From: Blasia pusilla
Taxonomy: Eukaryota > Marchantiophyta > Marchantiopsida > Blasiales
NCBI GenBank assembly: GCA_050084515.1
Contig: CM114271.1
Location: 54,002,001-54,066,000, forward strand
DNA length: 64,000 bases
Direction: 5' to 3'
The translations under genes were made by a program, and so were the position numbers. The notes under the pieces are model-generated. The model did no database searches and was not told the DNA's origin. It worked only from the letters and a program-made list of their open reading frames with translations. This document shows, in pieces, positions 33,215-45,178 of the stretch. The stretch's first letter is position 1. Every line of letters begins with the position of its first letter.

Positions 33215-34513
33215 AAGCGCGTCTGTCGGAGATTCTGATTTCGAGGAGAATCGATGAATCGGTCTCGCCCATCTGCTCCGTAAGTCGGTCCGTCTCGATC
33301 GATCTATCGATCTGTCTTAGCTTCGGAGTAGGGTGACATGGGGGATCGTGGGAGAGGTGGAAAGTGCGAATCTGCCACAGGAAAACAATGCGCCACTGCC
33401 GACCTTGGACGGTTCGATTGCCACCTACCGACCTGAGCTGAAGCTAGACGGTGTCTTCTGTGATTAATCTGCTCTCGATCTTTAGTGAGCCTCGAGCTTC
33501 GAGTATTTCGGGGTCTAAATTTGAGCCGACATCGGTTTGTCTCTACAGAGACATCAAATTTTGGACGCGCCATTGCCTGTGGAGATGGGGTTCTGCGGGA
33601 CGCAGCGGAGGATCGAGTCTCTCCTTTGCCCGGGAGAGCGCATCAAGTCTGTTATCACTTGGTGTATGGCTCAAGAACACGTATCTGAGCGGAATTCGTC
33701 GGTCTCTAGCTTCTAACCTATACTTGGAGGGATTTCGTTTCTTTGTCACTTTTAAAGAGAGGGATGAATTCTCATGGTCACTTGTGTGAGCATACAGATC
33801 AATATCTCGGCTCAGCTTACTTTGGCTGTAATGAGAGATCCCAAGACCACTTCCTGGTCGAAGCCTGGACATTCATCAGACCAAGCTCCTAATGAAGCTC
33901 TCAGCGAAGCTATTAAGCTTGTAAAGCTCCGGAAATCGACCGAAGCCGTATCTCCAGCTTTGAACCGGGGCTTTGGGACAATCTTTCTATTCCGGGAATG
34001 AAATTTTCACGAATTCGAGCCACGGCCACCCGGTCCCGCGAGTAAAGGATCGAAAGTTGTCTCAACCCCTCAGGTCAAGAAACAAGGTCCAGGGCTTAAA
34101 AAACCGGGTGTTCGGGAATTATCTCCCATTTCGATGTAGCGTTATCTCGCTGTCTTCGAGTTTACTCTTTCCGAGAAGATTCAAAGTTTTGTTGAAGCTG
34201 AGCGGAGTTCCTATGAACCTGCTAATCTCGGCGTAGGCACTCATTGAGTGCCTTGGATAATACTGGAAGCGGCTTTGTCAAACTGTACAATCTCGTTTTG
34301 AGGACTGCCACCACCTGCTATAGTCTGAGAAAGGCGCTCGTCCTCGATTTTGGTCTGGTACGATTTTGCCATGCGTGCCTCATCTTCTTGTTGTTGTACG
34401 GGGATATGAGGCGTCCTCATGGACGCAGCAATTCGCTGACAAGAGCGTGTGTCGGCTACGTAAAGTAGAGGGACTTTTGTGGCAGAGAAACCTTCTCGAG
34501 TTCACTTTTGTAG

Positions 34514-34738
34514 CAGATAAAGACCATCGAGATCACTGGAGAAGCGCCACGGAACGAGTCCGGTCAGATAATCATGAGTTGGGACAACATCGGATTGGAG
34601 CAGTGGCCAAGGCCCGGTGGGGTCACACACCCTTTCTCTCGCGATTGGGGTAGGCTGTCAGATCAAGTCCTCCAATGTATGAATGTCCACAGAAATGAGA
34701 GGCGGAAGAACTTCAAAAAGGCATACGGACTATTGAAG
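34514..34738 (+). CDS. Putative internal exon, unknown product
   Basis: Acceptor tttgtag at 34507-34513 and donor g|gtaagc at 34738/34739 are both strong. The interval is exactly 225 bases and open in the phase-0 frame. The peptide is rich in W, R and K and ends RRKNFKKAYGLLK; no family was recognised. In-frame stops beyond both splice sites support real exon limits. Flanking exons cannot be assigned by eye, so this is a hypothesis. Confidence 0.35.
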
Positions 34739-35640
34739 GTAAGCAAGCATCAAAACAGCCAGGGAGCTGCAGAATCATAGAAGGATTTCTCAGTTCTCGT
34801 TCTGAATCTAGATGCTCCATATCGGCCTCCCCCAGTTGATTCTCAGTTATCGGCCTATCTGCAATGACGCCAAAGCGCAAAGCGATGGTTGCCGGTAGGA
34901 AGGTCGAATTCATGCGTCCCACGTACGGGAACCCTAAGCTTTACCACACTTCAGGTTGCAAAGTTGCATTATTATTGGACGCCTTGGCTCTGGCGACTGA
35001 AAACACCAACAAGAGAGTTCTACTGAGGCTCCTTACCTGCGTCGTGAAATTCGGCAGAGTAGACCTCGGAATCTAAGAGTGGCTACTCATTCTCATATCA
35101 TGATATACAACAACTTTGCAGTGGAAGGATGCCCGTGGAAGCCTACCGAAAGGGAGACTACGAATTTGATTTGTGGACCTCGGAGCCCAAATGACAAGCG
35201 ATTCATGAGCTGCTTCCGCGACAGAACAGGGCCGGGACTCGGACACCCTTGCAACGAACTCTCTTGCCTGGAAATTGAATTCATCAACTTCCGATTGCAG
35301 CAAATGAATCCAGATGACGGACTGAAAAAGATTCGCCTCAATCGGGTTCCTCAACCTCCTCCAGCGAGGCGGCGGCAGAAGTACCACCAGAAGTTACCAA
35401 CGACTGCGCCTATCTTGAGAATTCAGTTCATGAACTCTCCGATGAAAGAGAAAACGCAGCAGCACACGATGCCCGACAACCTGAAAACAAAACAAACGCT
35501 TGTCTAGAAACCGCATCCATGAAGATCTCGTCGATTACGTCGGTCACCGCGCGCAACCGCAAGGCCTAATCGTCTCGAACCGGAATACTGAATTCTCGCC
35601 CGCAGCTTCTCAAAGATTGCTGCCGTTCCTTTATTCAAGT

Positions 35641-36905
35641 CTGATGCACCGGAACCTCTTCTTCTAGCACATACACAATCCCATTTTATGAGTTTCGATG
35701 TTGTGTATGAATTTATACCAGTAACCTGCCGTACCATATAATAAAATAAAAAAGTGTCGAAGAATTTAAAATTATTTTCTACATGTAGTGTGTGAAACAT
35801 TTTCTTTCACATGTGTTTGTAAATAAAAAGACATGTTCTCAAAATAATGTAGATGGTGATGCCGTGGTTGGTAGTTAATTAAAGTATCCATTGCATTCAT
35901 AAAATATTAAAAAAAAGAGTTTTGGACATGTATATGTGTCTTTTCATATTTTTTAAAACATGTGCTCACCATTTTCTAAAAAATTATCAATTGGTCCTTT
36001 CTTTCGATGATGCGCTTGTTAGTGATGATGGAGAAATTTTCAAACTCCGAAACCTGAAATCACGAATGCCACACACAAGACACAAATTCAGGGGGTGTCA
36101 ATCCACAAATCAAACTCTTGGCAGGCCACCAAACCTCTCCTAGTTTGGCTCGCGCTCAATAAACTCCCAACCCTCTTAGGGCCGGGTCCCATGAGCGGCT
36201 TCTTGGGGTCGCTTGCAACGCCAGGAAGCCGCCTTCCGGCTGGAACGGCCCGCCGGCGGCGACTTCCCATCCGATTCCTTCCGGTACACTTTAGAAACTG
36301 AAAGGGACTGAACACATTGAAAGGGGCTGAACGGGCCGGTTTTTTCGAATTTCTACATGTCCCAACGGGTTGGGAAGGGCACGACGACGTAAATATTTCC
36401 TTGTGCCCAACAAATTTGGGCACAAGAAAATCAAGGAATCCGTGAGGAAATCAAGGACTCCATGCACAAATCCCCGACCCCGACCATTTCAAAAACTTAT
36501 TGACCTTCGGATGCAGATCTGCCTTCGCAACTGCCAGCGTCGGTGCCCGACGTTGGCCCATGGGACCCGACCCTTATCCTATGCTAAACATGGGCTCAGT
36601 TATCCCCATTGGAAGTAACTAGGGTAACCACTCTTAGATCTCAACCAGAAATCCAGAGTTGAACAACGGTATTGCGTGTCTCGTGGCAATCACGAAACCA
36701 GGACCACTCAACTCTCTCACTCCTAGCTCAATTCACCTTGACTAACATCTAAACAAGCTCAATATGATCAAAAACATGAACTCAAAGCGACACTTTCTCA
36801 CACTCTCTCTAGAGCTCAACAATCTTGCTCACATACTGAGCTCAACGCCACTTAGCTCGCCTCGTCGTGTTCTAGTCTCATATAGTTCCAATCTCACACA
36901 TCCCG
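35641..36905. other. Mixed intergenic region
   Basis: AT-rich to about 36000, then a GC-rich patch at 36040-36320 and retroelement-like but unclassified sequence. The open frame from 36764 to 37357 (197 codons) runs straight through MITE copy 4 and its His/Gly-rich part comes from a 'ggacac' repeat, so I do not call it a gene. Confidence 0.4.
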
Positions 36906-36910
36906 TCGTC

Positions 36911-37246
36911 CAAGGTTGCACGGAAACGAACAAGTCCAGACATGTCCACAAACATGCTGACCAAGTATCCCCCGCTTGCATCCAAGCCCACCTTGGAGCT
37001 TGCCTAGCCTCTAGCGTAGACTCGGGCTGGACGAGCCCGCCTGGGTTTTGTGGTCAGCACACAACCCGCCTTGAGGGTCTGGCTGCGGGTTGCGCGATTG
37101 CCAGAAAACCGTTGCAAGCCCATGTCTATGATACGAGTTTGGCAGGCTCGGGTGTGGGCCGCAGGTACCTGAGCTCGCACGGACATGGACACGGACACAG
37201 ACACGCACATATTCACGGACACATACTTTGTATGTGTGCAACCTTG
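36911..37246. mobile_element. hAT-like MITE, copy 4
   Basis: Perfect inverted termini: ccaaggttgcac at 36910-36921 and gtgcaaccttgg at 37236-37247. Flanks ccgtcgtc and gcgtcatc agree at 6 of 8. The right end contains a 'ggacac(g/a)' tandem at about 37175-37225 absent from other copies. The centre differs from the other copies, so it may be a related subfamily or carry captured DNA. Confidence 0.7.
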
Positions 37247-37259
37247 GCGTCATCTTCTC

Positions 37260-38400
37260 AATCAAACCCTGAGCATTCTATTCCATTTCTTTTTGCATGC
37301 AACCACTCTAAAGAAGTGTATGCTTCCAAGCCTTCCAACGTCAATGGCATTGCCTAAAATGTCCCACGTTTGGTCCTCCATTTATGCTTTACAGTGTTCT
37401 CAAACCTAGCTCCACTTAGAGAACGTTGCGTAGTATTTCAATTATTCACACTCTACACTCAGGATGTACTCCTGATACCCGACTCATGTCTATTTTAGGG
37501 TACAAATTTTAGCCACGATGGTCCACCTAACTGATTAATATTTCTCATGGCATCTTGGTGACTACGGCTCTTGTGATTCACACTTGGATTGGGGCATTGC
37601 AGCTTTGGAAACGATTTTGGCAATGCTGTGAATTAGTGTCACGCTAACTTATTTCAGCCCTCTACTGACTCAAGTAAGAAAATTTTCTTGCCTGAGATAA
37701 GTTTGGGCTCTTGGACTCGGAGTTTGAGACCATGGTGCTCCATGTCTCATTTCCCAAATCTAATTCACTTGAACATGAACCATTCATTGATTGAGTATCA
37801 TGCCATGACACACGTAGGTGCAATGTGCTGCCGATTGGCATGTTTTGATGCTCATTGTCGTAGTGCAACATCTCGATCATGGAGATGTACCATGTCTTCA
37901 AGTGATGAGGCATCACACTTTTGGCCATACCGTGTCACTATTGCCACACCACACTAGGGTGAAGGAGTGAGTCCCTTCAACATTGAGTGGTAGGATTGAT
38001 TCTCGATAAGAGGAGTTTGGTTACGCAATCGATTCCCGTCGGATTTGCAATTATCGAGGAGTGAGATCAAGGTTTTCTTTCAGGTTACTTATACTATTCC
38101 TTACATTCTATGTATGAGGAGTTTTTGGGAGTTAGGCATTTGCTTTAGTGTTTGGTTTGAAGGGATGCTATGAGCAGCATTAATGTATGAGAATAGGGGG
38201 GCATACTCATGTGTCAAATGCCTCCAATGATACTTGTCCTATTCTTACAAGAGGATAGAGGAGCATAGAGTATTTCAGTACCATGCAGCTTGTTGCCAAG
38301 TTGTAAATGTATCAAAGTGAGAGAATGTTGGTTTAAGTGCGGCACATTTAGTTCCAACGTGATTAAGAGTTTAGGGTGAGGGTAAGAGTGACCTTACAAG
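37260..38400. other. Intergenic region, unclassified
   Basis: Open frames on both strands over 37660-37960 overlap each other and show no domain. No repeat partner was found in the window. Confidence 0.35.
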
Positions 38401-38403
38401 AGG

Positions 38404-38588
38404 TGCACAAGTGTCACCACAACGTCCTTCCACCATAAACTATAAGTGTGGGTCCTTCTTGCTTTGCCTTCCACCATAAACTATACGTGTGGGCCCACCT
38501 TTTGCAATCCCTGTCTCTGGACATTTCCAAACTTTTATGTCTATGTCTCTCTCTCAGGGAGAGACTTGTCACTTTTTTTGCAACCATG
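38404..38588 (+). mobile_element. hAT-like MITE, copy 5 (short)
   Basis: The right terminus TGCAACCATG is intact; the left terminus lacks about six bases (starts tgcacaag). Flanks acaagagg (38396-38403) and gcaagaag (38589-38596) agree at 6 of 8. Inside, a 'ccttccaccataaactata.gtgtgggtcc' phrase is duplicated in tandem (38427-38495). Confidence 0.6.
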
Positions 38589-38989
38589 GCAAGAAGTGGA
38601 AATCATTGGGATTCATATGGACCACGGTAGCTTGGACACAAGAAATATGATTCAACATATCAAGTTATGACCATCACCTAGAAACTTTTCAGTTGTTATT
38701 AGTTATGTGTTTGTGTGAGTATTCGGTGACAATGATGTATATTGAGTAGTAATGTGTAGGTCACGTCTATTAGGATAGATTGACAAGTTTTGGTAGAGCA
38801 TGTTCGAAGACATTGGAGGATAGCCTCCATAGGTCTAGCATGATCTGTTGAGACCTTGGGTAACCTGAGAGAGCACGTATCCTTTCGTTTTGACTTATTA
38901 AAAATTATATAGAAAAAGCTTATTATTTCAAGTAAATTACCTTTATATATAGAGTTGACTTTCTCCTTTGGGAAGTGTCCCTTGACCCC

Positions 38990-39400
38990 CTACAATAGTA
39001 GTTCAAGAGTCAAGAAGGTGGCCTGCGAGCATACGTTACCATAGAGAGAGCTTTGGAGAGGGAAGGAGATATACGGCATATACCTAAGGAGAGAGAGATT
39101 TAGAGTTCATTCTCTCTTTGTTGAACCTCTTCGCATGATGCGGCAGATGTATGATCCTACTTGCCTTCTAAATAATCCAAGCCTCTCATTAGGAGAGTAG
39201 GTGTGGTTTGACATTAGAGAGAGATGGAGGTTGTGTGCACATCGTGAGACCATTTGAGTGCTTATGATTTATTGGAGATATTTTGGTACTCGATTATCTT
39301 GATGTTTAGATACCATGAGTTAGTAACTTAGTATGGTATCTTGTGAGTATATTTGATAACAAAAATATATGTTGTATAGTGATAAGAATACGCACGACAA
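38990..39400 (+). repeat. LTR-like repeat of the PHD-Ty3 family, isolated copy
   Basis: Similar to 18330-18710 and, in reverse complement, to 10700-10995. No coding part of the element is recognisable nearby, so it is probably a solo LTR or an orphan end. Confidence 0.55.
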
Positions 39401-41490
39401 GTCATCCAAACCATCCAATGTTATGGGCAATCCTCATTAGTCCAAAAATCATTCTAGCTCAGAACATAGTTATGCAACAAATCACAACATGTGATCCACC
39501 TTATCAAATGCTTAATAGTAGCAATCCTTATAAGGTGAGTGCTTAATTCTCATAATGAATATCACCTTCATTTGAACACTCCGATGCAATCTTCATAGAC
39601 AACCCTCACATATGCAAGGCATGCATTGAAGTCTATTGAATCCTTATCTCGAGAGCCCTTGAAATATGGAAAAGGGCGAGGAAGTGGTGAATAACCACTA
39701 TCTCCAAGTAAATATTGGCCATCATCGAACAACAAAGGACTAGCTAGTGAACCCCATATTGGCGATCGCTTAAAGCAAGTAGATTTGTGGCATAATCATG
39801 ACATCCATGCAAGACCAAGAGTAGAAACTACATAAATAGCTAACAAGAAATGCGTCTCCATCTTCTCACAATATTCTTTCTCTACATCAAATTACTTAGA
39901 GAGTGTGAAGACTCACCAATCAAAATAAAAATTATTCTCTTCGATCATCGCAGAAAACTTGAGGATTGATTGAATATCACGACTTAGGATCAAAATAAGT
40001 CTCACCGCCATACGTTGGTCATTGGTTCAATGACAACAAGGTCCCATCCATGAGATCCACGCAGTGAAGAAATCTTAGAAAATTGATTTGAGATGCTTTG
40101 GCACTACCACCATCATGCCATTGGACTTGATTTCCTAACCTATGATGTAATGTTGTTATGCCATATTTTGTAAAGTTGATCATAGAGTTTTGAGAAACTC
40201 CCCATAGAAACAAAGAACTTGCTAGCAAAGCCCCATTTTGATTGTACCCAAATCTATCTTATGTTGTTGCCAGCTACATCGGAACGGGGACGTATTCCCT
40301 ACTTGATTGGGAATTAAATATAGGTGATCCTCTATCAAATGGACCAAGTGAAAAAGTATCCCCATTTTCATGCAAGTCAAGTGGAGGAAGTTGTTTTGGG
40401 GTAGGTAATGGAACTATTTCTTTACAAAGTCTACACTCTTTTTGAATCTTTCTTATGGATTTAAGAACCTTGTGGCAAGCATGCACATGTCTAGATCTAT
40501 GAGATCAGAGCCTACTTCATGCTCATTTGAATCTAGTGAATCTGAATCTTCGCCAAGAATATCCACATAATCTACATCCCACTTATGCACATCACTCTCG
40601 TCTAACAGAGTCTCAGTTTCTAGCTCAAATTTATTGTTTGAGAATAGAATCTCCATTTCTATAAGATTTTCTATCCTTCAAAGGAGATCTTGCCTCTTCA
40701 AAAGTCCAGGCATAATTATGTGCACTTTATTCCAAGGGTGCATATGTAGGTCAATCGCTACCTTTATTGAATAATCTTTTTTTAACCTACAAATAAATAT
40801 AGTGAGAGAGACTCTACTCCTACCAGCCATGGACTATAGCCAATAAGAGATATGAAAGAGACCATGCACAAATTTAAAATTGCAATAATTCCTTCTTGCT
40901 GCTTATGAGGAAAAACAAATAAGGCATTGAAAAGAACAACGACTAAATAGATAGGTGCTTGTTGTGAAGAAACTAGCTCTTGAGAAAACATAGAAAATTA
41001 AAAGGCCTTTTAGAGAATCCACCTAAATGAGCGTTTACCACCTTGGTGGTATCGAGAACTACATGAGAAGTTGCAAGTACCATACTATTCAAACAACAAT
41101 AGTGAACAACTTTACTTCCAAACGAATATTTGCATTTGAGAAAAAGGGCATACTATAATACGGTACTCTTTTCTCCAAGTTATTGAGGAATTTCACAAGA
41201 TCGAAACCTCCAATAGTAACTACCTGTCGTAGTTTTAGGTCATCACCTTGAAGTTGAACTAAATACCTTACGAAACTCTCGGAAAAAGAATCATCAACGA
41301 ACTACTTTTAATCACAGAGTGATCTTGCAAATTTCCATCAGGACAGATTGGCATAGTAGACACTAAGAAATTCTACATCCAAGAGAGCTAACAATATATC
41401 CACAAAACTTTAGAGAGAATCTCTGGATATGGCACTCTTTATCTAGAATACAAGAAATGTTGGCTCCTTGGACACAAGGAGCGATTTAGG
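39400..41490 (-). other. Unidentified region with protein-like minus-strand frames
   Basis: On minus, 40656-40453 reads an acidic 67-codon stretch (DSDVHKW-like start, DILGEDSDSLDSNEHEVG). In a second frame 40486-40274 gives KIQKECRLCKEIVPLPTPKQ and FSLGPFDRGSPIFNSQ, and 40228-40019 gives LFLWGVSQNSMINFTKYG. Frames follow each other with little gap, as in a decayed gene. I cannot name the family. Confidence 0.35.
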
Positions 41491-41524
41491 TGTTAGAGAG
41501 ATATTCATATGAGCTTGAGGGGGC

Positions 41525-41838
41525 GTATTGAAAATTGAGTTATATTCAAGCTCAGATATCTGAAGTGCTATATTTGATACTCATTCGAAGTATAAAAGCT
41601 TAATCTTGGTTAGTTAGTTAAGTTAAACATATCCTAACTAGGATTAGTTAATCATAATTAGTCTAACTCGAGACTATGGTTAAGATTAGGGTTATATTTT
41701 CTTGAACATACCCTATATAATTGAGAAGGGGACTAGCCTCCAATCATTTTCTCATTTCCAAAATGTTTCTTCAGTATGGTAGTGTGTTAGTGTGAGAGTC
41801 GTATCTCACCAGTTATGTTGCTTAAGCACTTCTCTACG
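41525..41838 (+). repeat. C1 5' LTR
   Basis: Starts tattgaaaattgag after a purine tract. It contains 'gttagttaatcataattagt' and a TATA-like 'ccctatataattgag' (about 41710-41725), and ends ttctctac. It is preceded by 35 bases that match the inside end of the element (see findings). Confidence 0.85.
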
Positions 41839-41839
41839 A

Positions 41840-41850
41840 GGTATCAGAGC
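41840..41850 (+). promoter_or_regulatory. C1 primer-binding site
   Basis: ggtatcagagc, complementary to the 3' end of initiator tRNA-Met, the usual primer of plant copia elements. It lies directly after the 5' LTR. Confidence 0.85.
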
Positions 41851-42239
41851 GATTTAAGAACATCAATTGAAATTTTTGGTGTCTAAGGAGAGAAGAGAGG
41901 AAGGAAAATGCACAATTCTAGTTTGGGAGAAGAAAAATTCATTAAGAGCTCAATGCCAAAAGATTTCAGGTGGAGCTTTGACGGTGACAAAACTTTGGAT
42001 CGAGAGGTATTTTTGAGAGCTTTCCCGATTGATTTTAGCATACTCGGTCCGCGTCGGTTAGAACAGTACCAAAGGGTAGTTGTGACCGTCTTATAGAGAT
42101 CTTTGAGAGCTTTCCAATGCATCCAAAATCGTAATTTTAGTGTAGAAAAATGCAATTAGTGTTGGTTCTCTAAGAGCCAATTTTGACTAGTTCTTACGTA
42201 TAATTGATCAATTTTGGCTAATTTCAGATCAAATTTTGT

Positions 42240-43215
42240 TCACGAATGGTCTATGCTTCAATTGGAGCAATGGAGAGCTTGAAATTCTATTTTTTTGAGT
42301 AAATATTTTCTTCATGGTGTATTCCTCAACAACAATCACAAGCGAGAAGCAAAATAAGCAAAATAAAAATATCTTGAAGTTTCGCATGAAACAATTAGTC
42401 ATGGGTAGAGAACTATTGGAGCTTGTTACAAGTCATTTGAAGATGATTCAACAGACTTGAAGTTTTGGGCTTGGAAAAAATCCGCAAAGCAAGTAATCCA
42501 CTACATTTCAATAACGATCAGTTTGACAATGATTGATCACATTCAAGATGTTGATATTCTGAAGGAGGCTTGGCATGCATCGGAAAAGCTCTTGTAGACA
42601 TCTTCAAAGGCTTGAAAGCTTCAATTGAAACAATAATTGAATGAAGTGAGGAAAGGATCGCAAAGCATCAATGTCTATGTTTTGAGCATCAGACATACTG
42701 TTGATTAGTTGAATAAGATTGGAGTGACAATAGAACATGATGATCTGATTTTCTTTCACTGTTGAAGGCCTTACAAAGGATTACAATTCTCTTAAGATCT
42801 CTATCTCTACGAGAGAGAAATATCCAAACTTTCAAGACTTAGTCTCACTATTAATTAGTGAGGAGATGCCCCTAGTAGGAAGTGGTAGCTCAACTAGTAT
42901 GCAAAAGAGTTTGTTATTTGTAGGTAATGGATCAAATGATGTAAAGGTCCTAGTAGAAGCTTCCGTGGTCTTGGTGGATATCAAGAAAATTAAGGAAGAG
43001 ACAATCAACATAACTTCACTCAATCAGCAACGAAATAGTACTAGATACAATCATAAGATGATCATGGTGGATATCGTTGAGGCTTATAACAACAAAAATA
43101 TGTGGAGCAACAACACCAAGGACAATATAAAAAAAACAACACCATTTACAAATTGTACACCTCTTGCTTATGATTCATTATATGAGACCTATGGTCAAGA
43201 AAGACAAACAAGAGA
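42240..43215 (+). pseudogene. C1 gag
   Basis: Decayed copia Gag (UBN2-type). Readable blocks are MKQLVMGRELLELVTSHLK (42387-42443), a region with SFTVEGLTKDYNSLKISIST (about 42754-42814), NFQDLVSLLISEEMPL (42830-42875) and a basic stretch up to 43219 (117-codon frame from 42866). No intact zinc knuckle seen. Confidence 0.7.
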
Positions 43216-43860
43216 TTGATATATTGACTATGGTGCATCGAATCATGTGACTTCATAAGCTAAATGGTTTTGAATTATGAATTAAATGAAAGATCCTACA
43301 ATAGTGCGCATAGGAGATCATACTCACCATCATATCACGCATGCCGGTAAAGTTCCAATAGCATCACATGGACTTTGTGCTCATGGAAATATTCTCTACG
43401 TTCCTATTATTGCAAGAAATTTGATCTCTGTAGGAGAAATAGTATAACAGGATTATGAAGTGAAGTTTAACATAGATGGTTATTTTGTTGAAACAATGGA
43501 TGACAAGACTATGATAACCAAAGGAACTAAATCTAGCAGAATATTTAAATAAGATGTTTCTATGCCAGAGATTCAAACATCAATGTATGGTCAAATTGGC
43601 CAAGTCATAGATCTAAATGTGTGGCATAAGAGATTTGGACATATAAATTTTCAAACATTAAAGAGTCTTTCATAATCTAATATATTAGTAGGACTTTCTA
43701 GATGAGCAAGTTCTACTATGTTCGAGGTATGCCTTCCTTGCCAATTTGGAAAGCAAGCTAGAAGAACATCTAAGATTTTGGAGTCGATTCACAATAATGT
43801 ATAGACAACATCAAAACATGGCCTGAATGGTTGCCAATTTTTTGTTTCATTCTTTTCTTT
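43216..43860 (+). pseudogene. C1 protease and GAG-pre-integrase
   Basis: Protease: IDYGASNHVTS (about 43222-43255), where the family has D-S-G-A-S-N-H; the serine is changed to Tyr. Pre-integrase: LNVWHKRFGHINFQTLKSLS (about 43612-43675) followed by VCLPCQFGKQARRTS (about 43728-43770), giving the H-x-H and CxxC zinc site. Sequence homologous to the integrase core is not found after about 43800. Confidence 0.8.
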
Positions 43861-44319
43861 TCTTCTCTAGCTATATATCTATATAATTTCTAAAAGCCAA
43901 GTGATACGTATTCTCACTGTTCCAAATTCTCTATAAATGCTCCATTCCATCCTCTAGGCGGCTTCTTATTAGTCGTGATGGAGTCTTTGATGAGCTAAAG
44001 TAATGGAATGCTCCATCTAAGCCTATTCCACCTCTAGACTTGTTTATTGAGGGCGAGAATATGACTATAAACTAATAGACATTGCCTAAAAATTCCCCAA
44101 ATACTAGTGTGGGATTAGGATAGGTCCTAGCTTCTTCGGTTAAATCTATCAATCCATGGCCGCGAAAAGTATGTATTTAGTGTGTTAACACTAGTTATAG
44201 GTCGAATAAGATGTCAAAGGCATCCACCTCTAAACAAAAACTTGGTAGATCAAGTAGAGTCACACATTGTTCATAGATTCATAAATGAATGATTCCTTGT
44301 AACATATCATGCATATATG

Positions 44320-45170
44320 GTGACTACCCTTCAAGAACAGGAGCTGAGTTATTTGGAAGAAGTTGCAAGCAAGGTCGAATGGATTGAAGCTATGGAGGAA
44401 GAGCTTGATGCATAAAGACATCAACAGACTTGGAAGCTCGTTGATATACCTTATGGTAAAGGAGCTATTGTGCAATCAAGATGGTATAATAAATAGAGAC
44501 AAAGTCAGATTCGTAGCCAAGGGCTATCAAAAATAATGTGGAATTGATTATTATGAGACATTTAGCCTTGTTGCAAAGATGGCAACTACAAGAATAGTTT
44601 TTGCAATTCTAGTAAATAAGAAGTGGAGATTACATCACATAGACGTCAAGAGTGCCTTCTTGAATGGAGATCTATATGAGGAGGTATATATGACTCAACC
44701 ACGTATATATGAGCATCCAAAGTCTTCATTCCATGTATGCACGTTAAATAAAACTCTATATGTGCTTAAACAAGCTCCAAGAGTTTGGTATGGCCAAATT
44801 ACATGCATTCTACAAGGATATATGTGATTGTGACTCCTTGTTATATCTCTTGAGAGGAAAAATTCAGATGGTTATCATTATGTTTTATGTTAATGACCTT
44901 TTTATTACAAGGAGTTCTGGGAATATGGTACAAGAAGTCAAGCTAAATTTACACAAATAATTTTATATAAACGACTAGGAAGAACTTAAGTACTTCCTTG
45001 GTTTTGAGTTTATCATGATTGGAGAGAGTATGTGGTTATAACAACGGCAATATGCTCTTCATATGCTTCAAAATATGGTTTGACAACTTGTAAACCGATC
45101 TTTACACCGTTGGACTAGAGTGTGAAGCTAAGAACTGATCAAGGAGAGTTGCCTACAAATTCTAATATTT
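44320..45170 (+). pseudogene. C1 reverse transcriptase
   Basis: Upstream frame has VEWIEAMEEELDA. The core is HHIDVKSAFLNGDLYEEVYM (44636-44695) with the first catalytic Asp, then TLNKTLYVLKQAPRVWYGQ. The catalytic YVDD is changed: MFYVNDLF (about 44880-44905), with Asn for Asp. Several stops (for example near 44970) and frame changes make it inactive. Confidence 0.9.
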
Positions 45171-45178
45171 AAAAGCGC

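Larger units (their letters stand above)
32990..35640 (+). other. GC-rich island, possible gene of unknown function
   Basis: CpG-rich onset at about 33000 with a leader-like zone and a (GAT)8 tract at 33191-33214. The best coding evidence is 34514-34738: it is bounded by ttttgtag and gaag|gtaagc, stays open for exactly 75 codons, and reads QIKTIEITGEAPRNESG, SWDNIGLEQWPRPGG, RNERRKNFKKAYGLLK. A second long frame is 34864-35076 (70 codons, MTPKRKAMVAGRKVEF start). A third, 35360-35565, contains SSSEAAAEVPPEVTND. I could not join these into one product or recognise a family. A non-coding transcript or a decayed gene is also possible. Confidence 0.4.

Noticed and set aside
35079-35507. 142-codon plus frame read as a protein
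   Set aside because: A different frame of the same DNA (SSSEAAAEVPPEV..) looks more protein-like, so this frame is not trusted; noted only within the unknown island.
36764-37357. 197-codon open frame on plus, the longest in the window
   Set aside because: It runs through both ends of MITE copy 4, its His/Gly-rich part is a 'ggacac' tandem repeat, and it has no recognised domain.
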